Shown here: positions 52,023 through 61,422 of the stretch, one piece after another
How positions within the stretch are numbered: the first letter of the stretch is position 1
Layout of the letters: every line of letters starts with the position of its first letter
Source: Kaistella haifensis DSM 19056
Lineage (GTDB): Bacteria; Bacteroidota; Bacteroidia; Flavobacteriales; Weeksellaceae
Assembly: GCF_000735695.2 (NCBI RefSeq)
Contig: NZ_JASZ02000001.1
Location: 1 to 64,000 of the forward strand
Length of the DNA stretch: 64,000 nt
Direction: 5' to 3'
Made by a program: the position numbers and the translations under genes
Notes under the pieces: model-generated
What the model was told of the DNA's origin: nothing
What the model saw: only the letters and a program-made list of their open reading frames with translations
Database searches by the model: none

Positions 52023-52619
52023 ATGTTTACAGGAATTATCGAAGCTACCGCCATCATCGAAAAAATTGAGGGCAGTGGCGAAAACATTAATTTTACATTA
52101 AATTGCCCATTCACCCAAGAGCTTAAAATTGATCAAAGTTTAGCGCACAACGGCTGTTGCCTTACTGTGGTAGAAATTACTGACCAAAACTACAGCGTAA
52201 CGGCAATTGCCGAAACTTTAGAAAAAACAAATCTTAACCAATGGAAATTGGGAACTGAGGTGAATTTGGAACGGTGTTTGAAGTTTGATGGAAGACTGGA
52301 CGGACACATCGTTCAGGGACATGTCGATAAAACCGGAACTGTAAAAAGCATTGAAGACAGAGATGGCAGCTACCTCATCACCATCAATTATGATGAAACC
52401 GATGATTTCGTAACCGTCCCGCAAGGATCGATCACCGTGAATGGAATTAGCTTAACTGTTGCCGAAAGTGGATTTGGTAAATTTTCTGTTGCAATAATTC
52501 CTTATACTTGGGAATTTACGAATATGAAAAACCTCAAAACTGGTGATTTAGTCAATTTAGAATTCGACATTATTGGAAAATATGTAACGAAACTGATGAG
52601 AAGAAATGCCATTCACTAA
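52023..52619 (+). CDS. ribE: Riboflavin synthase, alpha subunit
   Basis: A 198-residue enzyme joining two lumazine molecules into riboflavin. I chose MFTGIIEATAIIEKI (52023) as start, the invariant beginning; an in-frame codon at 51996 adds a non-family leader. Two lumazine-binding repeats are visible, the first with AHNGCCLTVVE and the second with ITVNGISLTVAE, and DGHIVQGHVD between. The end overlaps the sensor kinase start by 14 bases. No FMN riboswitch is seen upstream. Confidence 0.95.
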   Translation: MFTGIIEATAIIEKIEGSGENINFTLNCPFTQELKIDQSLAHNGCCLTVVEITDQNYSVTAIAETLEKTNLNQWKLGTEVNLERCLKFDGRLDGHIVQGHVDKTGTVKSIEDRDGSYLITINYDETDDFVTVPQGSITVNGISLTVAESGFGKFSVAIIPYTWEFTNMKNLKTGDLVNLEFDIIGKYVTKLMRRNAIH

Positions 52620-54066
52620 ATACAAAGGTTATAGTTTAAGAAATAAAGTTTTCGGAGGATTTATGCTGATTTGTTTGGTCAGTATTATTATCTCATCAGG
52701 TCTTTTTTATTATATTTTAAAGAATAACGCAATTGAACAAAGCAGAACCGATTTGCAAAGAAAGTCAGAATCGTTACTTTCTGCGCTCGATTATTCGGTA
52801 AGCCATACCCGAGTGCAAACCACTGATTTGCCCAAGATTTTAGCAAATGATATTTTTGAAATTGCGGACATCAACAATCAAGACATCATCATCTACGATT
52901 TGGCAGGAAATTTTTTGATTTCCAATAAAGACGTTAATTTGATTGCCGAAAAAAAAATCCCCATAAATATTGTAAATAGCGTACTGAAAACTGACAAAAG
53001 AGTCGATTTTCAGAAATACGACGAAAAAACAGATTCCAATCTCACCTCATCGTACATGATCCTGAAAAATAACATGCTGGAACCGATCGGCATTGTTTAT
53101 TTTCCCTATTATCATAATGATGGTTCCTATTTCGAGGTTTTCAATAAATATGTAAATTATATGTTTATTGTAAATCTAATAATTATCGGACTTGGGATTT
53201 GGCTCAGCTGGATTATTTCGAACAACCTAACCAAAGCCTTGTCTAAATTTTCAAATATCATTACAAAAATCACATTATTAGACGAAGATCCGAAACCAAT
53301 CAAGTACCACCAAAACGATGAGCTCAAACCTTTGGTAAAAGCTTACAACCGGATGATTCTTCAAATAAAAGATCAAAAAGAAAGACTCAGTTTCAAAGAA
53401 AAAGAAGTTGCATGGCGAGAAATGGCAAAGCAAGTTGCCCACGAAGTGAAAAATCCGCTAACTCCAATGAAACTCACCATACAGAATTTCGAAAGAAAAT
53501 TTGATCCAACCGATCCGAATATTCGTGATAAAGTAAAGAATCTTAGCCGAACAATGGTAGATCAAATCGATTTGATTACCGCGGTAGCAAATGCTTTTTC
53601 TCAATTTGCACAACTCCCGGAAAAGAACAATGAACTTTTCGATCTTAATGATGAAATTAGGAATATCATAAATGTTTTCAGCGATGAGCGAATTTATTTC
53701 CATTCCAACAAGATCTCCATCATGGTTGAAATGGATAAAATTTACCTCTCCAGAATTATTACCAATTTAATCACCAACGCCCGACAAGCCCGCAATACCG
53801 ATATTGAAAGCATTATCAATGTAAATGTGGAGCAACGACAAAAGAGAATCATCATTGAAGTTGAAGACAACGGCGTCGGAATTCCCGAGGAAATGTACGA
53901 TCGAATTTTCGAACCCAATTTCACCTCAAAAACCAGTGGTACAGGACTCGGTTTAACGATGGTACGAAAGATGGTGGAAGAATACAAAGGTGAAATTTCG
54001 GTAAAATCTGAAGTAGATAAGGGTTCAACTTTCACGATTTCATTTCCTTCTAATCTTCCTTCATGA
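52606..54066 (+). CDS. Membrane sensor histidine kinase (NtrY-like)
   Basis: A 486-residue kinase. Helix one is at about residues 14-36 and helix two near 187-207, enclosing a periplasmic sensor region of about 150 residues. A HAMP-like linker follows (KFSNIITKI), then the H-box VAHEVKNPLTPMK with H279, N-box LITNARQAR, and the G-boxes DNGVGIPEE and TGLGLTMVRKMVEE. The wording around the H-box resembles NtrY. No response regulator is adjacent, so the partner is unknown. It overlaps ribE and trmN by a few bases. Confidence 0.9.
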   Translation: MPFTKYKGYSLRNKVFGGFMLICLVSIIISSGLFYYILKNNAIEQSRTDLQRKSESLLSALDYSVSHTRVQTTDLPKILANDIFEIADINNQDIIIYDLAGNFLISNKDVNLIAEKKIPINIVNSVLKTDKRVDFQKYDEKTDSNLTSSYMILKNNMLEPIGIVYFPYYHNDGSYFEVFNKYVNYMFIVNLIIIGLGIWLSWIISNNLTKALSKFSNIITKITLLDEDPKPIKYHQNDELKPLVKAYNRMILQIKDQKERLSFKEKEVAWREMAKQVAHEVKNPLTPMKLTIQNFERKFDPTDPNIRDKVKNLSRTMVDQIDLITAVANAFSQFAQLPEKNNELFDLNDEIRNIINVFSDERIYFHSNKISIMVEMDKIYLSRIITNLITNARQARNTDIESIINVNVEQRQKRIIIEVEDNGVGIPEEMYDRIFEPNFTSKTSGTGLGLTMVRKMVEEYKGEISVKSEVDKGSTFTISFPSNLPS

Positions 54067-54755
54067 AGCCTTTTCAATTTAAAAGATTTGAAATCCAACA
54101 ATCCAAAAAAGTCTTTAGAGTAGGAACCGACGGGGTTTTACTCGGTTCGCTATGTTCAGTTTTAAATGCTAAAAAAGCATTAGAAATCGGAACAGGAACA
54201 GGATTAATCTCATTGATGGTTACCCAACGAAATCAAACTACCGCGATCTTAGCCATCGATATTAATCCGGAAGCCGTACAATTAGCGAACGAAAATTTCG
54301 CTAACTCGCCATTTCAAGAGAGAATCAGCGCGGTACATCAAGATTTAAAATCATGGAAAACCAATGAGAAATTCGATTTGATCTTCTCTAATCCTCCTTA
54401 TTTTGAAGAAAATCCTTCACAGAAAGACATTTTGGCGAGGCAACAAACCGAGTTGTCTTTTCAAAATCTTTGTGAAAAAGCGAGCCAACTTTTATCTGAA
54501 AACGGGCTGTTTTCGGTAATTATTCCACATGATTCTGCAGATGATTTCATCCAAATTTGCATTGAAAACCAACTTCATTTACACCGAAAAATTAATATTT
54601 CTGGTATTAAAAATGCTCCGACGAAACGTTGCGTTCTAGAATTTGGATTTCACAAAAAAAACCCGGATGAATCCGAGTTTTATATTGAAAAATCATCCAG
54701 ACAATATTCCGACGAATATTTAGAGCTAACCAGAGATTTTCATGTTTTCAAATAG
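54063..54755 (+). CDS. trmN: tRNA1(Val) adenine-37 N6-methyltransferase
   Basis: A 230-residue methyltransferase. FQFKRFEIQQSKKVFRVGTD is the characteristic start; LEIGTGTGLISLM binds SAM and LIFSNPPYFE is the NPPY catalytic motif. This matches the YfiC/TrmN6 group that makes m6A37 in valine tRNA. Overlap of four bases with the kinase gene (ATGA) shows coupling. It converges with the next gene, nine bases away. Confidence 0.9.
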   Translation: MKPFQFKRFEIQQSKKVFRVGTDGVLLGSLCSVLNAKKALEIGTGTGLISLMVTQRNQTTAILAIDINPEAVQLANENFANSPFQERISAVHQDLKSWKTNEKFDLIFSNPPYFEENPSQKDILARQQTELSFQNLCEKASQLLSENGLFSVIIPHDSADDFIQICIENQLHLHRKINISGIKNAPTKRCVLEFGFHKKNPDESEFYIEKSSRQYSDEYLELTRDFHVFK

Positions 54756-54764
54756 ACAGGGGAA

Positions 54765-55343
54765 TTATTTAGGTGAATTTAGCGTTACCACAATATCTTT
54801 AGAAACATTTTTGGCTGAAGTATATTTAGCATCACAAACCATCGTGGTTAAAGTATAATTTCCTTTATCCACTAAAATATAATTTTGGCTTTTGGCCGGA
54901 ACATCTAAATTATAAAATCTTTTTCCGCTAATTTTCACGATCAAATTGCACTTCGAGCGATTAATAATCTGAATATAGGCTACTTTGGTGCTTGGATCTG
55001 TGTTGAAAAGATGAGTGAGCAACTCGGCGGTACGTTTGTTTTTATCGTTTACGCCATCTTTTGCAACATCTTTTTTGATGTCATTTTTCAGTTTCGCAGT
55101 GCTGATAGGTTGTACATTTGGTTTTGCACTTGCTGCTTTCTGGCTTGCAGGCTTATTATTATTTATTGCTGCTATTAGTTTTCTTTTGAATTCCGGTGTT
55201 TTCGGGTGATTGGGATTGTTTTTAATAAAAGTAGCAATCACCTGCGGATCGGTACTATTTTCTACTTGAGTTACCGTGTACTGAGCTTGTGCAGAGGAAA
55301 AAGCGGAAACCAAAAAAAACAGAATATAAAAATATTTTTTCAT
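54765..55343 (-). CDS. Exported protein of unknown function
   Basis: A 192-residue protein. I chose MKKYFYILFFLVSAFSSAQA (55343) because it is a clear signal peptide; the frame extends upstream without one. The N-terminal mature region (DPQVIATFIKNNPNHPKTPEF) is followed by a lysine-rich linker. A small C-terminal beta domain contains RSKCNLIVKISGKRFYNL and KGNYTLTTMVCDAKYTS, with two cysteines that could pair. It looks like a Chryseobacterium-group protein; I do not know its function. Confidence 0.72.
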   Translation of the reverse strand: MKKYFYILFFLVSAFSSAQAQYTVTQVENSTDPQVIATFIKNNPNHPKTPEFKRKLIAAINNNKPASQKAASAKPNVQPISTAKLKNDIKKDVAKDGVNDKNKRTAELLTHLFNTDPSTKVAYIQIINRSKCNLIVKISGKRFYNLDVPAKSQNYILVDKGNYTLTTMVCDAKYTSAKNVSKDIVVTLNSPK

Positions 55344-55418
55344 TAAAGGAATGATTTTTAGGAACTTAAATTTTAATAATAACGAAGAAATCTTCTTTTT
55401 AGTTTGTGTGAAATTTAT

Positions 55419-55426
55419 TATCTTTG
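55419..55426 (+). promoter_or_regulatory. Promoter -7 box of tsf
   Basis: TATCTTTG followed by CAACG, 56 bases before the tsf start. No TTTG is found at the usual 19-base distance; the nearest upstream TTTG (55403-55406) is only 12 bases away. Confidence 0.6.
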
Positions 55427-55481
55427 CAACGCTCAAAAATAAGCTAAATAAACAAATTTTAATCATAAAAAAAACAATTCT

Positions 55482-56306
55482 ATGTATACACCGGTTGCTG
55501 CAGACGTAGCTAAATTAAGAAACACAACAGGAGCAGGAATGATGGACTGCAAAAAAGCATTGGTAGAAGCGGAAGGAGACTTCGAAAAAGCTATCGAAAT
55601 CCTTAGAAAAAAAGGACAAAAAGTAGCTGCTAACAGAGCGGATAGAGAATCTACCGAAGGTGCTGTAATTGCTAAAGTAAACGAGGATAATACAATGGGA
55701 GCGATCATCGCTTTGAACTGCGAAACTGATTTCGTTGCGAAAAACGACGCTTTTGTTGAATTGGCTCACGAACTTGCTGAACAAGCAGTCTTCTATGCAA
55801 ACAAAGAAGAATTTTTGGCATCTGATTTCCACGGAACTACTGTTGCTGAAAAATTAGTAGAGCAAACAGGTGTAATTGGTGAGAAAATCGAAATCGGTTC
55901 TTTCGAAAGAATCGAAGGTCCTTTCTTAGGTGCTTATATCCACGCTGGAAACAAAATCGCTGCGATCACTTCTCTATCTGCAAACGTAGAAGGTGCTGCT
56001 GATGCTGCTAAAGCGGTTTCTATGCAAATTGCTGCAATGAACCCAATTGCGCTTGACGAAACACAAGTTTCTCAAGAAACTATCGATAAAGAACTAGAAA
56101 TCGAAAGAGATATTTTAACTAAAGAAGGTAAACCTGCAAACATTATTGATAACATCCTTAAAGGAAAAATGCAGCGTTTCTACAAAGACAACACTTTGGT
56201 ACACCAAGCTTTCATCAAAGACGGAAGCCTATCTGTTGCTGATTATGTAAAATCTGTAAACCCAGATCTAAAAGTATTAGGTTTCGTAAGAGTAAGTCTT
56301 GCATAA
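55482..56306 (+). CDS. tsf: Elongation factor Ts
   Basis: A 274-residue nucleotide exchange factor for EF-Tu. The start YTPVAADVAKLRNTTGAGMMDCKKAL contains the conserved TGAGxMDCKKAL; NCETDFVAKNDAF is the core EF-Tu contact. Full length. rpsB, usually directly upstream, is missing from this place, and the gene has its own -7 box and terminator, so it is expressed alone. Confidence 0.97.
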   Translation: MYTPVAADVAKLRNTTGAGMMDCKKALVEAEGDFEKAIEILRKKGQKVAANRADRESTEGAVIAKVNEDNTMGAIIALNCETDFVAKNDAFVELAHELAEQAVFYANKEEFLASDFHGTTVAEKLVEQTGVIGEKIEIGSFERIEGPFLGAYIHAGNKIAAITSLSANVEGAADAAKAVSMQIAAMNPIALDETQVSQETIDKELEIERDILTKEGKPANIIDNILKGKMQRFYKDNTLVHQAFIKDGSLSVADYVKSVNPDLKVLGFVRVSLA

Positions 56307-56330
56307 TCTTCTTCTATAGAAAATATAATT

Positions 56331-56366
56331 ATCTCCTGCGAAAAATCTTCGCAGGAGATTTTTTTT
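56331..56366 (+). terminator. Terminator of tsf
   Basis: Perfect 12-bp stem, ATCTCCTGCGAA (56331-56342) with TTCGCAGGAGAT (56348-56359), five-base loop, followed by a run of T. Confidence 0.93.
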
Positions 56367-56412
56367 CCGATAATTTCGGAGTAATTTTGCCTTCCATTTT
56401 CATTAGAAAAAC

Positions 56413-58445
56413 ATGAATAAAATTTTCAACTATTGTTTAATTTTTCTTTTCAGTTCCGTGCTCCTACCGGCGCAGTACATAAGCGTGGATACCAATTATG
56501 ATGCAAATCAACTGGTGAAAGACGTGTTCTTCGGAGGGGTCGGTTCTTCATGTATTTCGGTCGATAATGCCAGCATCAGCGGTTACGATTTCGGAAGTGG
56601 CAATAAGAGTTACGGATATTTCAATAAAAACGGAAGCTCATTTGAAATGCAGGAAGGTATTATTCTCTCCACGGGAAGTGCTTTGCAAGCGGTGGGTCCT
56701 AATAATTTCATTCAAACAGAAAAACGAACCGATCCATTTGCCGAAAGAAACTGGGGCGGTGATCCAGATTTAATAGAAACACTAAATAATAATAGTTTAA
56801 ACTCTGATAATATTTTAAATGCAACGATCCTAGAATTTGATTTCGTTTCCTTAAAATACAGTGAAATAAGCTTTGAATATATGTTCCTTTCCGAAGAATA
56901 TAGAAGGGATAATTGCGATTACTCTGATGCATTTGCTTTTCTTATTAAAAAGAAAAATTCGGCGGAACCTTATCAAAATATCGCAACGGTTCCAGGAACT
57001 ACTACTCCGGTCTCCACCACAACCATCAATGCAGCAGAAAATTGCCCTAAAAATGTAAGCTATTTTGGAAGTTTTAATGAAGAAGAAACTCCAACTAACT
57101 TCAACGGACAAACCAAAACACTTACCGCGAAAGCTAATATAGAAGTCGGACAAACCTATCACATCAAATTGGTAATCGCTGATCATGGGGATGATACAGG
57201 ACGCTTTGATTCTGCAGTTTTCTTGAAAGGCGGAAGCTTCATCGGCTCCAAAGATCTAGGCCAAGATCGTCTGATAATGGATGGCACTGCACTATGCGAA
57301 AATACGAGCATCATTTTAAATGCTACTACTCCCGGAGCAACTTATATTTGGTATAAAGATGGAGTTGCAATTCCAGGTGCAAACTTAGCAAATTATGTGG
57401 TTACCGAAAATGGATATTATGAAGTAAACATTGATGATTCCGGTTGCCAACTAAAAGGTTCAATCCGAATTGAATTTTCGGAAATACCCAATGTTTCTAA
57501 AAAAAATTTTGTAATGATAATAACGGCGCACCAATTCAATTAAATCTTCAAGATTTGAATGCTCAATTTATTTCCAATTACAAAAATTATTTTGAGGTTA
57601 AATATTATTCAGATTCCGCTCATACAGATCTACTTCCCGACAATTTCTCTTACACCGATGACACGATTATTTACGCACAAGTAAAAAGCGGAAATTGCCC
57701 AGTTGTGAATGCAACACTTCACCTAAATACTCCAAAAAAATCCGTTAATCTGGTGGATCAAACAATTTGTCCAAATGCTACGACAACTCTGAAAGCAGAA
57801 ACAGGTTTTAAACATTATAGATGGATGAAAGAAAACGGCGAAATTATCGCTGAAGGAGACATGCTCAACGAGATTTCTGATATTCCTGTTGGGAAATATA
57901 AGGTGGAACTCACTTCTCAAAACGATTGCACTTTGGAACAGGATGTTACGGTTTTCGCAGCGCAACTTCCAGAAATTACCAATATTGACGTGACCGGAAA
58001 CACCGCGACGGTCTATGTTTCCGGTGGAAATCCCGGCTATGAATATTCCATGGATGGTACCAATTTTACAAGTTCAAATATCTTCACCAATATTCCACGC
58101 GGGCTTCATACGATGTACGTTCGAGATTCCAAAAAATGTGAAATCATTGAAAAGCAATTTTTGGTAATTAATTTAATCAACGTAATTACTCCAAACAACG
58201 ATGGATTCAATGATGTGTTGGATTATTCCGATTTAAAAATCAAAGAAAATGTGCGCATCGAAATATTTGATCGTTATGGAAATATGGTTTTTCAATCTTC
58301 AGACAAAAATTACCTTTGGGACGGAACCACCAACGGAAAAGCTTTACCAACCGGGAATTACTGGTATATTTTGAATTGGATCGAACCGGATACGAAATTG
58401 CCCGTTTCCTATGAAGGTTGGATTTTACTGAAAAACAGAAATTAA
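56413..58445 (+). pseudogene. Type IX secreted surface protein (type B sorting domain), frameshifted
   Basis: Signal peptide residues 1-21, then a choice-of-anchor L-type domain (SYGYFNKNGSSFEMQEGIIL, FEYMFLSEEY, IADHGDDTGRFDSAVF). Ig-like repeats with ATYIWYKDGVAIPGA follow. The first frame stops at 57543; the rest (NAQFISNYKNYFEVKYYS onward) continues in another frame to 58445. It ends with the gliding-motility type C-terminal domain ITPNNDGFNDVLDYSDLK and IFDRYGNMVFQS. Adding one base to the run of eight A at 57499-57506 restores the expected FCNDNNGAPIQLN across the junction. Either phase variation, a true loss, or a homopolymer error. Confidence 0.85.
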
Positions 58446-58458
58446 TTTCTCGCAAATA

Positions 58459-59403
58459 TTATCTCGAAATTGAATCGAAATGCTGAAAACCATTAAGAAA
58501 AGCTTTCACATTCATTCTTTTTTTGCCTTCTAGTTGCAGTTCTTCTGGGAAATAAGCGCCGTCTTTTGTGTAAATTTTGAATTGATTTTTGTCAATTTCT
58601 AAACTTCCGGGAGTTTTTTCATGAGCAGAAATTTCAAATTTTCCTTCATAAATCTTCAAGGATTTTTCGTCCTCACCAATTTTAATCGTCGTAAAAGCAC
58701 AAGGATACGGAGACATTCCGCGAATGAAATTGTGAATATTTTCGGAATTCAAGTCCCAATTAATTCTCGTGTCTTCCTTGAAAATTTTAAATGCATTTTT
58801 TGGATGTTCTACATTCGGTTGAGGTTTTTCCTGAATTGAATTATCAGCCAGTCCATCCAAAGTTTTCACAACGAGTTTTGCGCCCATTTCCATTAACCGA
58901 TCGTGTAGCATCCCAGCATTTTCATCAGCTGAAATTTCAATTTCTTCTTGCAAAAGAATGTTTCCTTCATCTATTTTTTCATTAATGAAAAAAGTTGTCG
59001 CACCAGTTTTCTTTTCCCCGTTGATGATCGCATAATTAATTGGCGCTGCGCCACGATAATCGGGCAACAAAGATGCGTGTAGGTTGAAAGTTCCCATTTC
59101 TGGCATTTCAAATAAAATTTTCGGCATCATTCGAAATGCTACTACCACAAAAACATCGGCATTTAAATTCCTAATTTCATTTAAAAACTCAGGATTTCGC
59201 AATTTTTCCGGCTGAAAAACGCGAAGATTATTTTCTACGGCATACGTTTTCACTGGCGATTCATGAATTTTTTGTCCACGTCCGCTGGCTTTATCTGCCA
59301 CCGTCACCACTCCCACAACTTCGTGATTGGATTCGTGAATGGCTTTCAAGGAATTTTTAGCAAATTCGGGAGTTCCGAAGAAGACAACTTTTAATGATTT
59401 CAT
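58459..59403 (-). CDS. fmt: Methionyl-tRNA formyltransferase
   Basis: A 314-residue enzyme formylating initiator Met-tRNA. I chose MKSLKVVFFGTPEFAKNSL (59403), the family start, over a longer frame at 59439 that overlaps recQ. HASLLPDYRGAAPI is the folate and catalytic signature. It follows recQ by 32 bases on the same strand, suggesting one transcript. def is not nearby. Confidence 0.95.
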   Translation of the reverse strand: MKSLKVVFFGTPEFAKNSLKAIHESNHEVVGVVTVADKASGRGQKIHESPVKTYAVENNLRVFQPEKLRNPEFLNEIRNLNADVFVVVAFRMMPKILFEMPEMGTFNLHASLLPDYRGAAPINYAIINGEKKTGATTFFINEKIDEGNILLQEEIEISADENAGMLHDRLMEMGAKLVVKTLDGLADNSIQEKPQPNVEHPKNAFKIFKEDTRINWDLNSENIHNFIRGMSPYPCAFTTIKIGEDEKSLKIYEGKFEISAHEKTPGSLEIDKNQFKIYTKDGAYFPEELQLEGKKRMNVKAFLNGFQHFDSISR

Positions 59404-59435
59404 TGCGTAATATTCTTTTAGGAAAATTGAAATTA

Positions 59436-61343
59436 TCACTCAGTTCTGTACGCATAAGTACGGAAATTGAGCATTTTGACTTCACCAGAATCTAAAAGAT
59501 GAATCAGATTTTCTAGTATATTTTCCTTTTTGTAGTAGTTTAATTTAATGGCGATTTCTTCAACATTGGAAGGTTTTTGCTTCAGGATTTCAATGATTTC
59601 TCGAGAAATATCCCTTCCGAAAACGCTTTCTTTTTGGCTTTCGCAAACGGAACATTGTCCACAATTTTTCACATTTTTCTCCCCGAAATAAGACAAAATC
59701 AGTTTCATTTTACAATAATCGGAATCCTGAAGAAAGAATTTCATTTCCTCCCATTTTTGCAACTTATTTTTCTGAATTTGTTCGAAAAGATTCCAGTATT
59801 TTCCGCTTATTGCTCGGTCGTCTCGATGTTTTAAAAATTTAATACTCGCCAAAGCGCCATCGATATATTCCAAAAAGTTTTTTTGTTGAAGTTCTTTAAT
59901 TCTTTGTTTAATTAAAAAAACATCAACGTCGATTTTTTTGCTCATCGTCATCTCACTGAACATGATTTTATGAGATGAAAGTCCGGAATAATTTCTGAGC
60001 AACAGTTCAATAAAATAAGCGTCTTTCTTGGATAGCAAATCGATGTCGTCTGGCGCAATTTTTAATTCTAAAGATGAGCGGGATTTATTATTGTTAAAAA
60101 AAACAATTTCCTGGACGTGTAAAAAATTAAGAACATTTTTAATTTTAGCCATTGAAGCTTTCGTAAAGTTCTGAATTCGCTGCACCTGAAGTTGGAAAAC
60201 AGTCTCCGGCAAATCGTTTTCAGCAACCTGAAAACTGGAATACAGATAAGAAACGATATCATAAAACTCCTTTTTTGAAGGAATTTGGTTACGAAGAATA
60301 CTGTCGAGATCCGAAAGTTCCTGTTCATTCCAAAGAAGAAAAGCGTGAGATTCCAATCCATCCCGCCCAGCTCTACCGATTTCCTGATAGTAATTTTCAA
60401 TCGACGGCGGCGGCGAAAAATGGATTACAAAACGCACATTATCTTTGTCAATCCCCATCCCGAAAGCGTTGGTAGAAACCAAAACCTGGTTGTTGCTATT
60501 AATCCAGTTCGTCTGTTTTTGGTTTTTTTCTTTAACCGGCAATCCTGCGTGAAAGAAATCGACATTGGAAATCTGATTTCTTTGCAAAAACCGGGTGAGT
60601 TCTTCGGCTTCCTTTCTGGTTCTTACATAAATAATTCCGGTAGAATTGTTGTATTTGAGGAGGTTTAAGACTCTTTGATATTTATCTGAAATTTTATCTG
60701 ATATAATTTTGATATTGGTTCTCCTAAAACTTTTCTGAAACAATACCGGATTGTTGAGGTTCAGTTTCAGCTGAATTTCCCGCAAAACCTGAGGAGTCGC
60801 GGTTGCGGTAAGTGCCAAACAAGGAATATTATTGAAATCCTGCCGAAAAGCTTTGATATTCTGATAACTCGGTCGGAAATCCTGTCCCCATTCCGAGATA
60901 CAATGTGCTTCATCTACCGCAATAAAAGAAATTTGAATTTCCTCGAGATTTTGCAGAAAAACCCGATTGGTAAGACGTTCCGGAGAGACATACAAAATTT
61001 TGGTTAAACCATCTTTACATCTGTTGAAAATAACTTCCGCATCAAACTCATCTAATTCGGAAGATAAATATTCAGCTTCAATTCCACTATTTTTCAATTG
61101 ATAAACTTGGTCTTTCATCAATGCCAAAAGCGGCGAAATAACCAGGCAAGTTCCTTCCAACAAAAGTGCGGGCAACTGATAACATAAAGATTTTCCACCA
61201 CCAGTGGGTAAAAGTGCCAAAGTATCTTTCCGATTAATAACCGAATTAATGATTTCTTCCTGCGAATCTCTGAAATTATCGTACCCCCAAAAATGCTTGA
61301 GGGTTTGAAATTTGAGTTGCTGAAAATCTTGTTGAGAAATCAT
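59436..61343 (-). CDS. recQ: RecQ-family DNA helicase
   Basis: A 635-residue 3'-5' helicase. Walker A LLPTGGGKSLCYQLPALL (K51), DEAHCISEWGQDFRP and LTATATPQVL mark the first domain; YYQEIGRAGRDG is motif VI. The zinc-binding part ends in CKMKLILSYFG and CGQCSVC. No HRDC domain is apparent; the C-terminus is a winged-helix region then LLDSGEVKMLN. It is the shorter Bacteroidetes RecQ type, of which there may be a second copy elsewhere. Confidence 0.92.
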   Translation of the reverse strand: MISQQDFQQLKFQTLKHFWGYDNFRDSQEEIINSVINRKDTLALLPTGGGKSLCYQLPALLLEGTCLVISPLLALMKDQVYQLKNSGIEAEYLSSELDEFDAEVIFNRCKDGLTKILYVSPERLTNRVFLQNLEEIQISFIAVDEAHCISEWGQDFRPSYQNIKAFRQDFNNIPCLALTATATPQVLREIQLKLNLNNPVLFQKSFRRTNIKIISDKISDKYQRVLNLLKYNNSTGIIYVRTRKEAEELTRFLQRNQISNVDFFHAGLPVKEKNQKQTNWINSNNQVLVSTNAFGMGIDKDNVRFVIHFSPPPSIENYYQEIGRAGRDGLESHAFLLWNEQELSDLDSILRNQIPSKKEFYDIVSYLYSSFQVAENDLPETVFQLQVQRIQNFTKASMAKIKNVLNFLHVQEIVFFNNNKSRSSLELKIAPDDIDLLSKKDAYFIELLLRNYSGLSSHKIMFSEMTMSKKIDVDVFLIKQRIKELQQKNFLEYIDGALASIKFLKHRDDRAISGKYWNLFEQIQKNKLQKWEEMKFFLQDSDYCKMKLILSYFGEKNVKNCGQCSVCESQKESVFGRDISREIIEILKQKPSNVEEIAIKLNYYKKENILENLIHLLDSGEVKMLNFRTYAYRTE

Positions 61344-61373
61344 GGAGTAAAATTACTGAATCTAACTTCATAA

Positions 61374-61403
61374 AACAAAAAAAGCCACGCAAAGCGCAGC
61401 TTT
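61374..61403 (-). terminator. Terminator between ompA-like gene and recQ
   Basis: AAAGCCACGC (61381-61390, approximately) pairs with GCGCAGCTTT apart from two mismatches; on the minus strand a T-run follows. Confidence 0.65.
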
Positions 61404-61422
61404 AATTATAAGTATGGGAAAA

